Source: Sambucus nigra
Lineage: Eukaryota > Streptophyta > Magnoliopsida > Dipsacales > Adoxaceae
Assembly: GCA_949130495.1 (NCBI GenBank)
Contig: OX422222.1
Location: forward strand, 106,691,709 to 106,755,708
Length of the DNA stretch: 64,000 nucleotides
Direction: 5' to 3'
In this document: positions 12,235 to 21,870 of the stretch, piece after piece
How positions within the stretch are numbered: the first letter of the stretch is position 1
Layout: each line of letters starts with the position of its first letter
Program-made: the position numbers and the translations under genes
Notes under the pieces: model-generated
What the model was told of the DNA's origin: nothing
Database searches by the model: none
Seen by the model: the letters and a program-made list of their open reading frames with translations, nothing else

Positions 12235-15200
12235 CTACACATGATATACTTTCAGCCATTTATTGTTAATTTTGAATGGCCTATCTTCCTCCAACTTAGA
12301 AATTAGGCAATAACCTGAATCATGAGCTTCGTTCACGATGAAAGGCCCCTCCCAATTGGCTGCGAACTTTGGCAGAGGAAGTCCCCTAATGTGTTTCACT
12401 GCTGCCTTCAAAACGAGATCTCCCTCCACGAACCTCCTTGGTCTTACCATGTTGTCATATGCCCTAGAGAGCTGCTTTGTATACATTTGAAAATGTTGCA
12501 TCGCGTTGTCTCTGTGTTCATCCAATGCCTCCAACTGCACATGCCTGTTCTGAGGGAGCATGCTGCTTCGCAAGGCGTATCGAGCCGAGGGAACTTCCAA
12601 CTCTACTGGAAGAATTGCCTCAGCCCCATAGACAAGGGAGAACGGAGTGTACCCTGTGGGCTTCCTCTTCGTCGTTCGATAGGCCCACAACACTGTTGGT
12701 ATCTTGTCATCCCACGATCCTGGAAAGTCCTCCATCGTTTTAGCCAAGATATTAACCAGAGTTTTGTTAGTTGCTTCAGCCTGACCATTCCCCTTCGGGT
12801 ATGCTACCGTTGAAGTGTGATGAACAATGGAGTACTTGTCTGTGAGCATCGTTACTTCTGAGTTGACGAAGGGAGTCCCATTATCTGAGAGAATAACCTT
12901 TGGGATCCCAAAACGGCAAATGATGTACTCTCTGATGAAGCTACTCACTACTCCAGCCGTGGCCCTTCTAAGTGGTATTGCTTCAGCCCATTTTGTAAAG
13001 CACTCCGTTGCTACCAGTATCCATATCTTACCCCTCGACGAAGGATGTATCGCCCCCACGAGGTCGAACGCCCAAGTGTGGAAAGGATAAGGCGTGGCCA
13101 GAGAGTGTAAGTCCACCGATGGGGCATGGATCATATTTCCATGAAGCTGGCAAGCCTTGCATTTTCGGACAAATTCGGCGGAGTCTTTCTCCATCGTTGG
13201 CCAATAATACCCCAACGTCATCAGCTGATCATATAACTTGGCCCCTCCCATGTGAGCTGGGTCATGGGCTTGTTTGAGGACCTCAGTTGCCTCTTCTTTT
13301 GTAATGCAACGCAACGGCCTGTTGAAGTACCCCCTTCGATAAAGCTGCCCCTCTTGGATATAGAACCTCGGGGCCCTTCGCCTTAGCCCCATCGCATCCA
13401 ATTTCTCCGTTGGGACAATTCCATCCTGAATAAAGTCGATATAGGGCCGCCTCCAGTCTGTTTGGGCTTCAATGAAATGGCACTCAGCTGCTTCGAAAAA
13501 TAGCTGACACTTATCACAATTCCGTTGTAGTTCTGCCGCATCCTGTTTCATTTTAGGCCAAAAATATCCCTCTCTTTGAATTCTCCTATAAAGAGGTATC
13601 TCAGTTGTTTCGCAGTGCTCCTCATGTGTTTTCTTCAACCTCCGCTCTGCTTCCTCTGGCCCAATGCATCTCGATAACCATCCCCCTGCATTTCTGAAGT
13701 AAAGATTTCCCTGGTTTGTAAAGTATTGGGCCAACTCTCTGAGTCCCATAGCTCCTTCGCCAGACTCCAGTTGCTTCCTGACCTCTCCTCTCCAACCCGC
13801 GTCTCCCTCCGTCGGTAGTATTGACTGTATCACCGAAGGAGCTGTTCTTCGTTGGATCGTAACAATAGTCGTATCGCTCCTCATGACCATCTTTTGAGCA
13901 ATAGTGGCATAAGCGTCTGGATGTCGGTTCATTGTTCTGGGATGTCTTCTGATTTTGGCCCGATGGAACTGGCTGAGGAGCCTTTGAATGATCGTTCTGT
14001 ACGGTGCCAAATTCATGTGTTTCAACGCATATTCTCCATTAACTTGCTGAATTACTAAGTTCGAATCACCCTTGATGCAGAGTGAACGAATTCCCCTTCG
14101 AAGAGCCTCCAGCAACCCTAGCACCAACGCTTCGTATTCTGCTTCGTTATTGGAGCAAGGGAAATCTAGTTTGTAGGAAAGGCAAATTTCCTCCGTTCCT
14201 TTTGAAAGGATGACCCCTGCCCCTCCTTTTTTTTCAGCCGAAGACCCGTCGAACTGCATCGTCCATTCCTCATCGGTTGTGTCCAGATAGTTGGCTTGTA
14301 AGTCGTCTCCCGGAATGTCTTCTTTAGGTGGTTCAAACGTTCCTGATGGAAAGATTGCCAACAGATCAGCATACGCCTGGCTCTTGATAGCACGAGGAAC
14401 CACACACTTTAAATCATATTCGGAGAGAATAAGGAACCACCTAGCTGCCCTGCCAATCAAGATAGTTCTAGCCAACAAGTACTTAATAGGATCACATCTA
14501 GTTACAATATGAATTGTAAAAGACAGCATATAATGTCTAAGTTTTTGTGCTACAAAGACTAAGGCCAAACAATGCCTTTCTAGGCTGCTATATCTAATCT
14601 CCGGCCCATGTATGATTCTACTGAGGTAATACACTGGCCGTTCTTGCCCGTTGATCTCCTGTGCCAGCAAAGCTCCAACGGACCTTGTAGTGGAGGTGAG
14701 GTATAGCTGCAACGGTGCTCCTGCCTGTGGAGGAACCATGATTTGTGGTGACACGAGCAGTTTCTTCAACTCATCGAGGGACTCCTGGTGATCCTTTTCC
14801 CACCTGAACTTTGTGTTCTTTCGCAGCAGTTGCATCAACGGGTGTGTTACCTCGGCCAATCCTGGTACAAATCTTCTAAGGTAGGAGACTTTACCGAGGA
14901 AACTTTTCAGCTCCTTCGCCGTTCTTGGGTACGGCATTTCTAAGATCGCGCGTTGTTTATCCTGGTCCATCTGCACCCCTTGTCGATCAACCACAAAGCC
15001 TAGAAACCTCCCACATGTTACTCCGAAGACGCACTTCAATGGGTTCATCCTTAGTTTATACTTCCTACATCGAGTAAACACCTTCTTTAAGTCATTTAGG
15101 TGGGACTCCTCCTTCTTCGATTTGATGACCAAATCATCCACATAGAATTCTACAAATTTGTGGAGGAAATCGTGAAAAATGGCCATCATTGTTCTTTGAT

Positions 15201-15987
15201 AAGTGGCTCCCGCGTTCTTAAGTCCAAACGGCATTACTTTGTACATGAAATTGCCCAACGGGGTTCTGAATGCCGTTTTCTCTGCGTCCACGGGGTCCAT
15301 CTTGATCTGATTGTACCCAACGTACCCATCCATGAAGCTATACATCTCATGTCCAGCCGTGGCATCTATCAAGCTATCGATGGAAGGTAGAGGGAACTCA
15401 TCTTTGGGGCAAGCCCTGTTCAAATCTCTAAAATCCACACAGATCCTTATTTGATTCTTGTCCTTCTTCCCTACTGGCACAATGCTAGATAGCCACAGGG
15501 GATGTTGTATTGGTTTGATGAATCCTGCTGCCAATAAACGCTGAACCTCTTCCTTGATCTTCAAATCCAACTCAGGTTTATAAGTTCTTGTTGCCTGTTT
15601 TACCGGGATGGCTGAAGGTGTCACGTTTAACTTGTGGCAGCTCACTTCCTCATCTAGCCCTTCCATTTCGGTATACTTCCACGCAAAGACATCTATGAAC
15701 TCCCGGATTAGCCCAACCAGGGCTTCTTGCTTCGCCTTACCGAGATCCTTCGCGATGAAGATGGGCCTTGGGTCTTCCCCTTCTTCTGCCAGGTTCAACC
15801 GCTCCAACACTTGTGCCTGGGGCTTCGGTTGATTTGCCATGTAGTCTGGTTCTTCGGCGACCTCCTCCACGAACTCCTGTATGTTGGAGTTGTCTATCAC
15901 CATACACTGTCCCTGTTGATCTATCAAGAAACACTCATATAACGGGTCAGCCCCATCCTCGGTCTCTTCGGCCGCCCGCTCACATCC
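12235..15987 (-). CDS. pol: Tat pol: RT, RNase H, archaeal-type RNase H, integrase
   Basis: Open for 1230 codons from a TTG at 15927, and open upstream to the stop shared with gag at 15988-15990. Counting from 15927: RT at about 100-300 with YVDD at 262-265; classical RNase H at about 400-500, whose catalytic acids look lost (TSTTRSVGAL where an Asp is expected); archaeal-type RNase H at about 551-680 with D560, E597, D621 and D671 in the right places; two H2C2 zinc modules (768-807 and 888-926); integrase core with D in FDLVG, D in SDNGTPF and E in GQAEATNKTL, the DDE set. The C-terminal part has the usual YGAEAILP and a chromatin-facing tail. It lies in the same reading frame as gag-protease, separated by one TAA. 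All key residues outside the classical RNase H are intact, so the copy could be functional. Confidence 0.93.
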   Translation of the reverse strand, partial: GCERAAEETEDGADPLYECFLIDQQGQCMVIDNSNIQEFVEEVAEEPDYMANQPKPQAQVLERLNLAEEGEDPRPIFIAKDLGKAKQEALVGLIREFIDVFAWKYTEMEGLDEEVSCHKLNVTPSAIPVKQATRTYKPELDLKIKEEVQRLLAAGFIKPIQHPLWLSSIVPVGKKDKNQIRICVDFRDLNRACPKDEFPLPSIDSLIDATAGHEMYSFMDGYVGYNQIKMDPVDAEKTAFRTPLGNFMYKVMPFGLKNAGATYQRTMMAIFHDFLHKFVEFYVDDLVIKSKKEESHLNDLKKVFTRCRKYKLRMNPLKCVFGVTCGRFLGFVVDRQGVQMDQDKQRAILEMPYPRTAKELKSFLGKVSYLRRFVPGLAEVTHPLMQLLRKNTKFRWEKDHQESLDELKKLLVSPQIMVPPQAGAPLQLYLTSTTRSVGALLAQEINGQERPVYYLSRIIHGPEIRYSSLERHCLALVFVAQKLRHYMLSFTIHIVTRCDPIKYLLARTILIGRAARWFLILSEYDLKCVVPRAIKSQAYADLLAIFPSGTFEPPKEDIPGDDLQANYLDTTDEEWTMQFDGSSAEKKGGAGVILSKGTEEICLSYKLDFPCSNNEAEYEALVLGLLEALRRGIRSLCIKGDSNLVIQQVNGEYALKHMNLAPYRTIIQRLLSQFHRAKIRRHPRTMNRHPDAYATIAQKMVMRSDTTIVTIQRRTAPSVIQSILPTEGDAGWRGEVRKQLESGEGAMGLRELAQYFTNQGNLYFRNAGGWLSRCIGPEEAERRLKKTHEEHCETTEIPLYRRIQREGYFWPKMKQDAAELQRNCDKCQLFFEAAECHFIEAQTDWRRPYIDFIQDGIVPTEKLDAMGLRRRAPRFYIQEGQLYRRGYFNRPLRCITKEEATEVLKQAHDPAHMGGAKLYDQLMTLGYYWPTMEKDSAEFVRKCKACQLHGNMIHAPSVDLHSLATPYPFHTWAFDLVGAIHPSSRGKIWILVATECFTKWAEAIPLRRATAGVVSSFIREYIICRFGIPKVILSDNGTPFVNSEVTMLTDKYSIVHHTSTVAYPKGNGQAEATNKTLVNILAKTMEDFPGSWDDKIPTVLWAYRTTKRKPTGYTPFSLVYGAEAILPVELEVPSARYALRSSMLPQNRHVQLEALDEHRDNAMQHFQMYTKQLSRAYDNMVRPRRFVEGDLVLKAAVKHIRGLPLPKFAANWEGPFIVNEAHDSGYCLISKLEEDRPFKINNKWLKVYHV

Positions 15988-15990
15988 TTA
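15988..15990 (-). promoter_or_regulatory. In-frame TAA between protease and RT
   Basis: The context on the minus strand is CGT TTA TAA GGA TGT. The frame is open on both sides, so readthrough would give a single gag-pol. No obvious splice pair removing it was identified. Confidence 0.6.
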
Positions 15991-18732
15991 TAAACGGTAT
16001 ACCACCTTCCCCTCCTCAGTGATCACCTTCTTGCATTGCCTGTTGGTAGCTGTTGCCAAGGCCTTCCTCTTCCTTTCTCTCGAAGCCTCAGCGATTATTC
16101 CTCCTGAGAAGCGACTCAGCACGCTTTGCCGTTGGACCTCATGCTCCACAGGATCCATTCTAAGCTTTACTTTGTTTTTGAGCTGCTTCGTAGTACCTTG
16201 GGGTCGAGGGATCACCTGATGGGTTTCTTCGGCCCTCACCCCTTCATTATTCGCGGCTTCTTTGCCTTGCTCGTTCAGAGGCCCCATTCTATCTCTGATC
16301 GAGGGAACCCATGCCCCCTCCATTCTTCTTGTTAGGACTCGAGCATCTTCCTCCAACTCCGTATAAAAGGCCGCATCCACAAAGTGAGCTTCCTCGATGG
16401 CGAAGGGCCTTTTTGTAGCCCTAATGGTCACTTCTGTTCCTTTAACATTCGCCTTGGCGCATTGATGATACGTTGAAGGAACTAAACCTTGATTGTGCAT
16501 CCATACTCTTCCTATTAGTAAATGATAGGAAGTTGCACTTTCTATTACATGGAACTTGATGTGGGAACTCAGATTTCCCATTACAATTCCCACATTCACA
16601 TACCCAATGGATTTGGAAGATTGGTTGTCATACCCTGAGATTACCAGAGGCATGGGGACCAACCTTTCTTCTGGGATATCAGCTGCGTGGAAGGAGTTGA
16701 TCGGCATAATGTTGATGGAAGCACCCCCATCCATAAGCGTTCTTGCAAAACTAACCCCGTTGATACTGGCCGTCACATACAAGGGCCTGTTATGAGGGAA
16801 CCTTACAGCTCTATCTGCATCGCTGAAGGTCACCTCTGATAGGAACTTTTTTACCAGCCTCGCCATGGGTCCTCTCCATTTCAGCGAGGGAACCGCGTCC
16901 TTCTTCGCGATGTCAAGGATCGCCCGAGTTATCTCCAGTCTGCTCTCCTTTGGTATCCCCACTTGATCGAAGAACCAAGCGAACTTTGGGGATTTTGAAA
17001 CTGCGCTGTATTCTATGATTGGACCTGTTTCCTCGCCCTCAACGCTATAGGCGTCTTCTGCGTCCCTAGCACTTGCTTCATCATACGCCAGCACTACGTT
17101 GGCCATTCCTCTAGTGCAATACTCAAGTGCTTTATCGAACTCCCTCGTTACCCCTCTCCCCTCTCGCTCTACCTCTTCATCATAGGCCGTCACAACATTG
17201 GCCCCGTGCGCCGGGAGCGGGTTATTGTTAACGTTTTGTGGGGGAATTTGCAGCGTTCCCGCCTTCACGTACTTGTCTATGATTCTTCGCAGCGTGAAGC
17301 AGCTTTCTGTTGGATGCTGGACCTTTCGATGCACCTGACAATATTTGGGATTGGCCCTAGTTGCCACGTCGGGCTCCTCTATCGGGACACCTTTTGGCTC
17401 GTAAACCGTTCCGCCTTGGACCATTGCGTTATAGCAACTCATAGCCTCCTCCACCGTACAAGGCAACGGTGGCGGGTCTTCCCTATCCCTTCCGAACTTT
17501 CTTTTGTTGTCCTTCCTCTGAGCCTTGCCCCCATCTTCTCTCTCGACATATCCTACCCGTGGGGCCTGTGTCCTTCCCCCGAGGGGTTGTAATGTCTGTC
17601 TGAACATCATGGGGGCCACTACCGGGCTAGGTCGCACCACCAACGATATATTTCTTGCAGATTTTAACAAAGCTGAAAAAGTCCCCTCGCGTGTCTCATT
17701 GATCAAGTGACAGATATACTCAGGAAGTAATCCCTCAGCACAAATTTGTAGTAACCTGGCCTCCTTAGCTTCTTCCCTCACGTCAAGGGACCTTTCCCTA
17801 AATCTTCGGATATAGGCCACTACCTCCTCTCCTGGCCTTTGCCTCTCCCTGCCAAGTTGGGTTAGGGTGAACTCATCTTCTGCCAAGAAGAACTTTCGGA
17901 CAAACGATACGTGCATCTCCTCCCACGTGGAGACACTATTGGGAGGCAGGTGAGAGTACCAAGTGTAGGCCTTATCAGTCAAGGATTTGGAAAACTCCCT
18001 CAGCCTAAGCTTTTTGTCATTGCAATACGCCCCCAGGTGCTCGACGAAACGCTTGATGTGCTCCTTCGGGTTCCCCCCCTTCCCTGAATATTTTTCAAAG
18101 GTAGGGGGAATATAGTCCTTCGGGTAGGGTTCGTCATTGTACTCCTGGGGGTAAGGTGTCCGGAAGTCGTCGTAGACTGCTGCCACCTCGCCCACAGCCT
18201 GCGAGGAAGACTGCATGAACTTCAGCATCTCCTTCTGCATCTCTTTTCTCATCTCTTCCAAGGGCGAGGCCACTGGGGCCACCTGCAACGGAGCAGATGG
18301 TTGAGCGCTTGTTGCAACTGGAGCGAACGTTATCGGTTGCGCCATTGAAACGCCTGAGCCGCCCATAGTGGGATTCACAACAGAGGGTACACTTGCTGGT
18401 ACCGCTCCCGTAACGCCTGCCCCTGGTGGGGCCCCTGGGGCCACTCCTGGTGTCACGAAGGCACTAGTCTCCAATCCTCCCAGCATAGTGGAAGCTACTG
18501 GGGTTTGCAAAAACTCATAAAATTTGCTCATGAGGAGCGCCATCTGGGTAGGTCCCAGCCCTACGCTCGTGGAGGGTTGTGCAGCCCCTGGGACGCCTAT
18601 CGTTATTGGAGCCAGCGGTATCTCTCCCCGAGGAGCCCCATCTCTTAAGGCCTCCTGTTCCCTTGCAGCTTGTTCTTCATTATGCTGTATGTCATCAAAA
18701 TTGAGTCTTCTAGTAGCGTTATCCTGCGCCAT
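15988..18732 (-). CDS. gag: Tat gag-protease
   Basis: 914 codons from ATG 18732, just 42 bp inside the 5' LTR. The N-terminal third is proline- and alanine-rich. A retrotransposon gag domain follows with the conserved W-x-x-F-V-R-K-F-F block. A CxxHx5HxTxxC knuckle-like motif (YCQVHRKVQHPTESC) stands where most elements have CCHC. The protease active site reads LMDGGASINIM with the Asp near residue 668. The frame ends VVYRL and TAA at 15988-15990, and pol continues in the same frame. A gag-protease unit separated from RT by a stop is also known in Ogre-type Tat elements. The stop must be bypassed, spliced out or be a recent mutation. Confidence 0.92.
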   Translation of the reverse strand: MAQDNATRRLNFDDIQHNEEQAAREQEALRDGAPRGEIPLAPITIGVPGAAQPSTSVGLGPTQMALLMSKFYEFLQTPVASTMLGGLETSAFVTPGVAPGAPPGAGVTGAVPASVPSVVNPTMGGSGVSMAQPITFAPVATSAQPSAPLQVAPVASPLEEMRKEMQKEMLKFMQSSSQAVGEVAAVYDDFRTPYPQEYNDEPYPKDYIPPTFEKYSGKGGNPKEHIKRFVEHLGAYCNDKKLRLREFSKSLTDKAYTWYSHLPPNSVSTWEEMHVSFVRKFFLAEDEFTLTQLGRERQRPGEEVVAYIRRFRERSLDVREEAKEARLLQICAEGLLPEYICHLINETREGTFSALLKSARNISLVVRPSPVVAPMMFRQTLQPLGGRTQAPRVGYVEREDGGKAQRKDNKRKFGRDREDPPPLPCTVEEAMSCYNAMVQGGTVYEPKGVPIEEPDVATRANPKYCQVHRKVQHPTESCFTLRRIIDKYVKAGTLQIPPQNVNNNPLPAHGANVVTAYDEEVEREGRGVTREFDKALEYCTRGMANVVLAYDEASARDAEDAYSVEGEETGPIIEYSAVSKSPKFAWFFDQVGIPKESRLEITRAILDIAKKDAVPSLKWRGPMARLVKKFLSEVTFSDADRAVRFPHNRPLYVTASINGVSFARTLMDGGASINIMPINSFHAADIPEERLVPMPLVISGYDNQSSKSIGYVNVGIVMGNLSSHIKFHVIESATSYHLLIGRVWMHNQGLVPSTYHQCAKANVKGTEVTIRATKRPFAIEEAHFVDAAFYTELEEDARVLTRRMEGAWVPSIRDRMGPLNEQGKEAANNEGVRAEETHQVIPRPQGTTKQLKNKVKLRMDPVEHEVQRQSVLSRFSGGIIAEASRERKRKALATATNRQCKKVITEEGKVVYRL

Positions 18733-18755
18733 ACTCCTTCTCTAGGAGGATGCCT

Positions 18756-18774
18756 CCCCAGCAGAGTCGCCAAA
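18756..18774 (-). promoter_or_regulatory. Primer-binding site of the Tat element
   Basis: On the minus strand, TTTGGCGACTCTGCTGGGG follows the 5' LTR end immediately. The TGGCGACT...CTGGGG form is that of Tat/Ogre elements, which are reported to use tRNA-Arg; the tRNA itself was not checked here. Confidence 0.75.
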
Positions 18775-19902
18775 TGTAAGAGGGTACTTTAGATTATATA
18801 TGTGGAGGCGTAACCCCTATTGAGTATGGTAACCACGGGTTAAATTAGCCAACACCCTAGACTAATTATAGGAAACACACACACAAAACTCAATGAAGAT
18901 GGACTCAGTTTAAACTCGCAAAGCCTCTCGTGTATGACTCAGGGAATAATAATGAACTTTAGAAGTGACTTAGCTAGAGGGAGAGGGAAAATAAGCACCC
19001 TAGGTACACCCTGGTAGGCAGGTAGCAACACACCAAACTCCCTCAAGAATCTCTGTCAAATATTAAAAGCTTCGCAATAAATGACAATGGTGAGTTAGTG
19101 AACTCTCTAGTTTGCAATGACTCTTTTTCTTAATTCTCCAAAAAAGATCATGCCCTCCTCAAAGGTGGTTGGGGTCCTTAAATAGCCCCCCACACCACCC
19201 CCGAGGCAACTCAGTCATTAAAGAGTATGAAAGACATCCCTCATACTTTATGTCACAACATTAAATGCCTGATGCACTAGTTGTCTCCACGTCATAAACA
19301 TTAAATGCCAAGACATGCCTTTTGCCTATCCACTGTGTGTCAGGGGTTTGTTGTCGCAGAGGTGGTTCACCAACTACCTGACAGCCCCGAATACCACAGC
19401 GGTTTACTCAAGTGTATGTCTGACAAACGTTTAGATGGCTAGTGACATCACCCATAGTAGATGTGACTTTAAGTATAGGGTTGTTTGGTCCATAACTTAA
19501 TGCCCGATAGAACTCCAAGCTGCTCCGCTTGAGGTTCCACGGTCAGGGTCCTTCGGTGCTTTACCAGGTGTATCTAAGATGGTCAGGACAAGCCCCAACG
19601 GTGCCTTACTTCCCAATCCTCCAAACCAGGTCCCTCTAAAGTTCCCACAGTGAGGTCATTCGATAGAGCATGAAAGCTCTCCCAGGCCCTGCCAAGCCTG
19701 GTCTCTCGCGAGTACCGTTTGACCTCATACAAACCCTTCCATTATTATCGTTACGTCATTACAATCGTTAAAGCTTACAGAAATCAATAATGAAAGTACG
19801 ATGTGATTAAAACCACAAGCTAAAATATGAGTTGCCACGCTGAGCTGCCTCACCAAGGTGTCACGCTTGAGTTGCCGTGCTGAGCTGCAAGCCCCCTCTA
19901 CA
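18775..19902 (-). repeat. 5' LTR of the Tat element (right copy)
   Basis: Same length (1128 bp) and, on reading, same sequence as the left LTR. The minus-strand TATA-like TATTTAA is at 19178-19184 and is the likely promoter of the gag-pol RNA. Confidence 0.95.
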
Positions 19903-20810
19903 AAAGGGTTCAAACCCTAAACCCTTGAATCCACAAGGGATAAATGCCTCACAAGACCTCAAAAGAGTGAATAAACACCAAATTACATTGATAAGAATAA
20001 TGTGATTACAATCTTACACCTCTTGCCTATAGGCAAGTAAAAAAGGAAACAAAACATTAAAATAATACACACTTAACCCAATAGAGAAAGCAATGGAGGA
20101 GATGAATTAACACCTAAGCCACCCATTTAAAGAAATCCGTAAAAATTATAGAAGTGGTCTATGTGGTTTATCATTTCACATAGTGCATATTGAGGTTTAC
20201 CGCTTATCATAGTGCAAGAGGCACTTGATTTATGTTTATTCAATCCAAGGCAGAATCTAAGACAAACTGTTACTGCAAATGTTATTGTTCATAAGAACAG
20301 TACCCTCGATTAGTGTTCATATGAACAGTTTTGCTAGAGTTTCACATTACAACCGGATAATCGAATAAAGTAAATCTCCATGATACAAATCCTAAATATG
20401 AGTCCACAATAGAAATATTTATGAACAATAAATTGAAGTGCATAAGGTCCGACTATATAATAAATACGATGAGAAACAACTCCACTTTTCTTGATCTAAT
20501 AATGGGATAAGTTTGACCCTACAAATGGTTTGCTCATCCATGCTCCTATAATTGCTGAATACCTGAAAAATAGTTTTTAAGAAATAACATGGGTTAGATC
20601 TCACAAATAAGTAAGAAATAGCTTACCTTACGTAACCTTATTAAATGTGACTCATTTACGTCTCATGCCATCCGATAGACACTCGCATCAAAATACCTCG
20701 CCCCACTTGTCATATGGTATCCATACTTGCTCATCCTAAACAAGGCATAACTAATAACTTAAGCATCTAAGTCCCAAAACTAACCGTGTAACCTTCATAC
20801 GGAGTAGTGA

Positions 20811-21870
20811 TGATGCCCACATCACTCTCCCCACCACATAACGCCCCCGCGACTCGAACCCATGACCTTGCTCTTATTTTGATATGATATATTACTTGAT
20901 GTAAACGGGATGGGTTGTGTCTCATCTGAAAATCATATGACCTTTTACGTCCTTCAAACCTGGCAAGTCGTCCCTGAGTTCATATGGTTAACAAAGTAGT
21001 AATGATGTCCGCATCACTCTCCCCAACCTCATCCGCTACTCAACTCATGACCTCAATGTAGTACTTGGCATAAATTTAAGGAAAAAATAGGCATGTTTAA
21101 GATCGAATGAAATTTCGTATTCATTGAGTAGGAGGAGCAATTTCCTAGTTTTAGTCGGGATGAATTTTATCTTTTTCCAAGACTTGTGGTGGGAATCTTT
21201 ACCGTTCAGGTTTGGAACCACATGATTGTTGTAACACCCCTTATTTTCTACGCTTCGAGTGGCCAAACCTCAACACTGAAGATAGGGGATGCCATACAAT
21301 ATATATCATTCTAAGCATTAGTGAATAACTGAGAAAAACAAAAACCATCCACGACGGGTCGTAAAAGATGCGAATCAAACAAAATATAGATACAAGACTC
21401 CAAAAAGTGAATTAATAAAACTGAATGCAATTGGATAACCGAATAAAGTAAACCTCCATAATACAAATCATGAATAAGAGTCCATAATAGAAATATTTAT
21501 GAACAATAAATCGAAATGCTCAAGGCCCGACTATATAATAAATACGATGAGACCCTGGTCTAATAACTGGATAAGACTGACCTTACAATTGGTTCGCTCA
21601 TCCATGCTCCTGCAACTGCTGAATACCTGAAAAACAAATTTTAAGAAATAACGCTAGATTCGAAAAATAAGTAAGAAATAACTTACCTTACATAACAGTA
21701 TTAAATGCGACTCATTTACGTCTCATGTCGTCCGATTGACACTCCCACCAAATTACCTCGCCCCACCTGTTATATGGTAGTCCAATCGATACTTGCCCAG
21801 CCTACTGAAGGAATAACTAACAACGTAAGCATCTAAGTCTTAAGACTAACCGTATAATTTTCATACCACA
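20811..21870. repeat. Repeat family A, copy 2 (uninterrupted)
   Basis: This is the collinear counterpart of 5150-5620 joined to 20350-20810, with perhaps 10-15 percent differences and small indels. It includes TTGTAACACCCCTTATTTTC near 21227 and the shared ATAATAAATACGATGAGA block. It serves as the reference for locating the insertions in copy 1. Confidence 0.6.

Larger units (their letters stand above)
5648..19902 (-). mobile_element. Complete Tat-lineage Ty3/gypsy LTR retrotransposon
   Basis: The element is flanked by perfect 5-bp duplications AAAGG (5643-5647 and 19903-19907). The two LTRs are both 1128 bp and no difference was seen on reading. Transcription runs right to left: 5' LTR 18775-19902, primer site 18756-18774, gag-protease 15988-18732, pol 12235-15987, polypurine tract 6776-6790, 3' LTR 5648-6775. 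The extra archaeal-type RNase H between the classical RNase H and integrase is the hallmark of the Tat lineage. Between pol and the 3' LTR lies an additional gene on the opposite strand. Extra antisense ORFs at this place are known from the Tat lineage in plants. Confidence 0.95.
5621..20350. mobile_element. Unknown roughly 470-bp insertion inside repeat family A (split)
   Basis: Aligning the two copies of family A leaves extra sequence in copy 1 only: 5621-5647 plus 19908 to about 20350 once the Tat element is removed. A short CAAC flanks both sides and may be its target duplication. I see no coding sequence or clear terminal repeats, so its class is unknown. Confidence 0.4.
5150..20810. repeat. 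Repeat family A, copy 1 (split by insertions)
   Basis: About 1 kb of this family is present in two diverged copies. In copy 1 the parts are 5150-5620 and about 20350-20810; copy 2 is at 20811-21870. Both share the phrase TTGTAACACCCCTTATTTTC (near 5415 and 21227) and extended collinear similarity. The TGTAACACCCC start suggests a Ty3/gypsy-type long LTR. The middle of copy 1 is occupied by a 470-bp unknown insertion, itself split by the Tat retrotransposon. Confidence 0.6.

Noticed and set aside
12322..13277. Plus-strand open frames within pol
   Set aside because: They are shadows of the conserved minus-strand integrase and have no features of their own.
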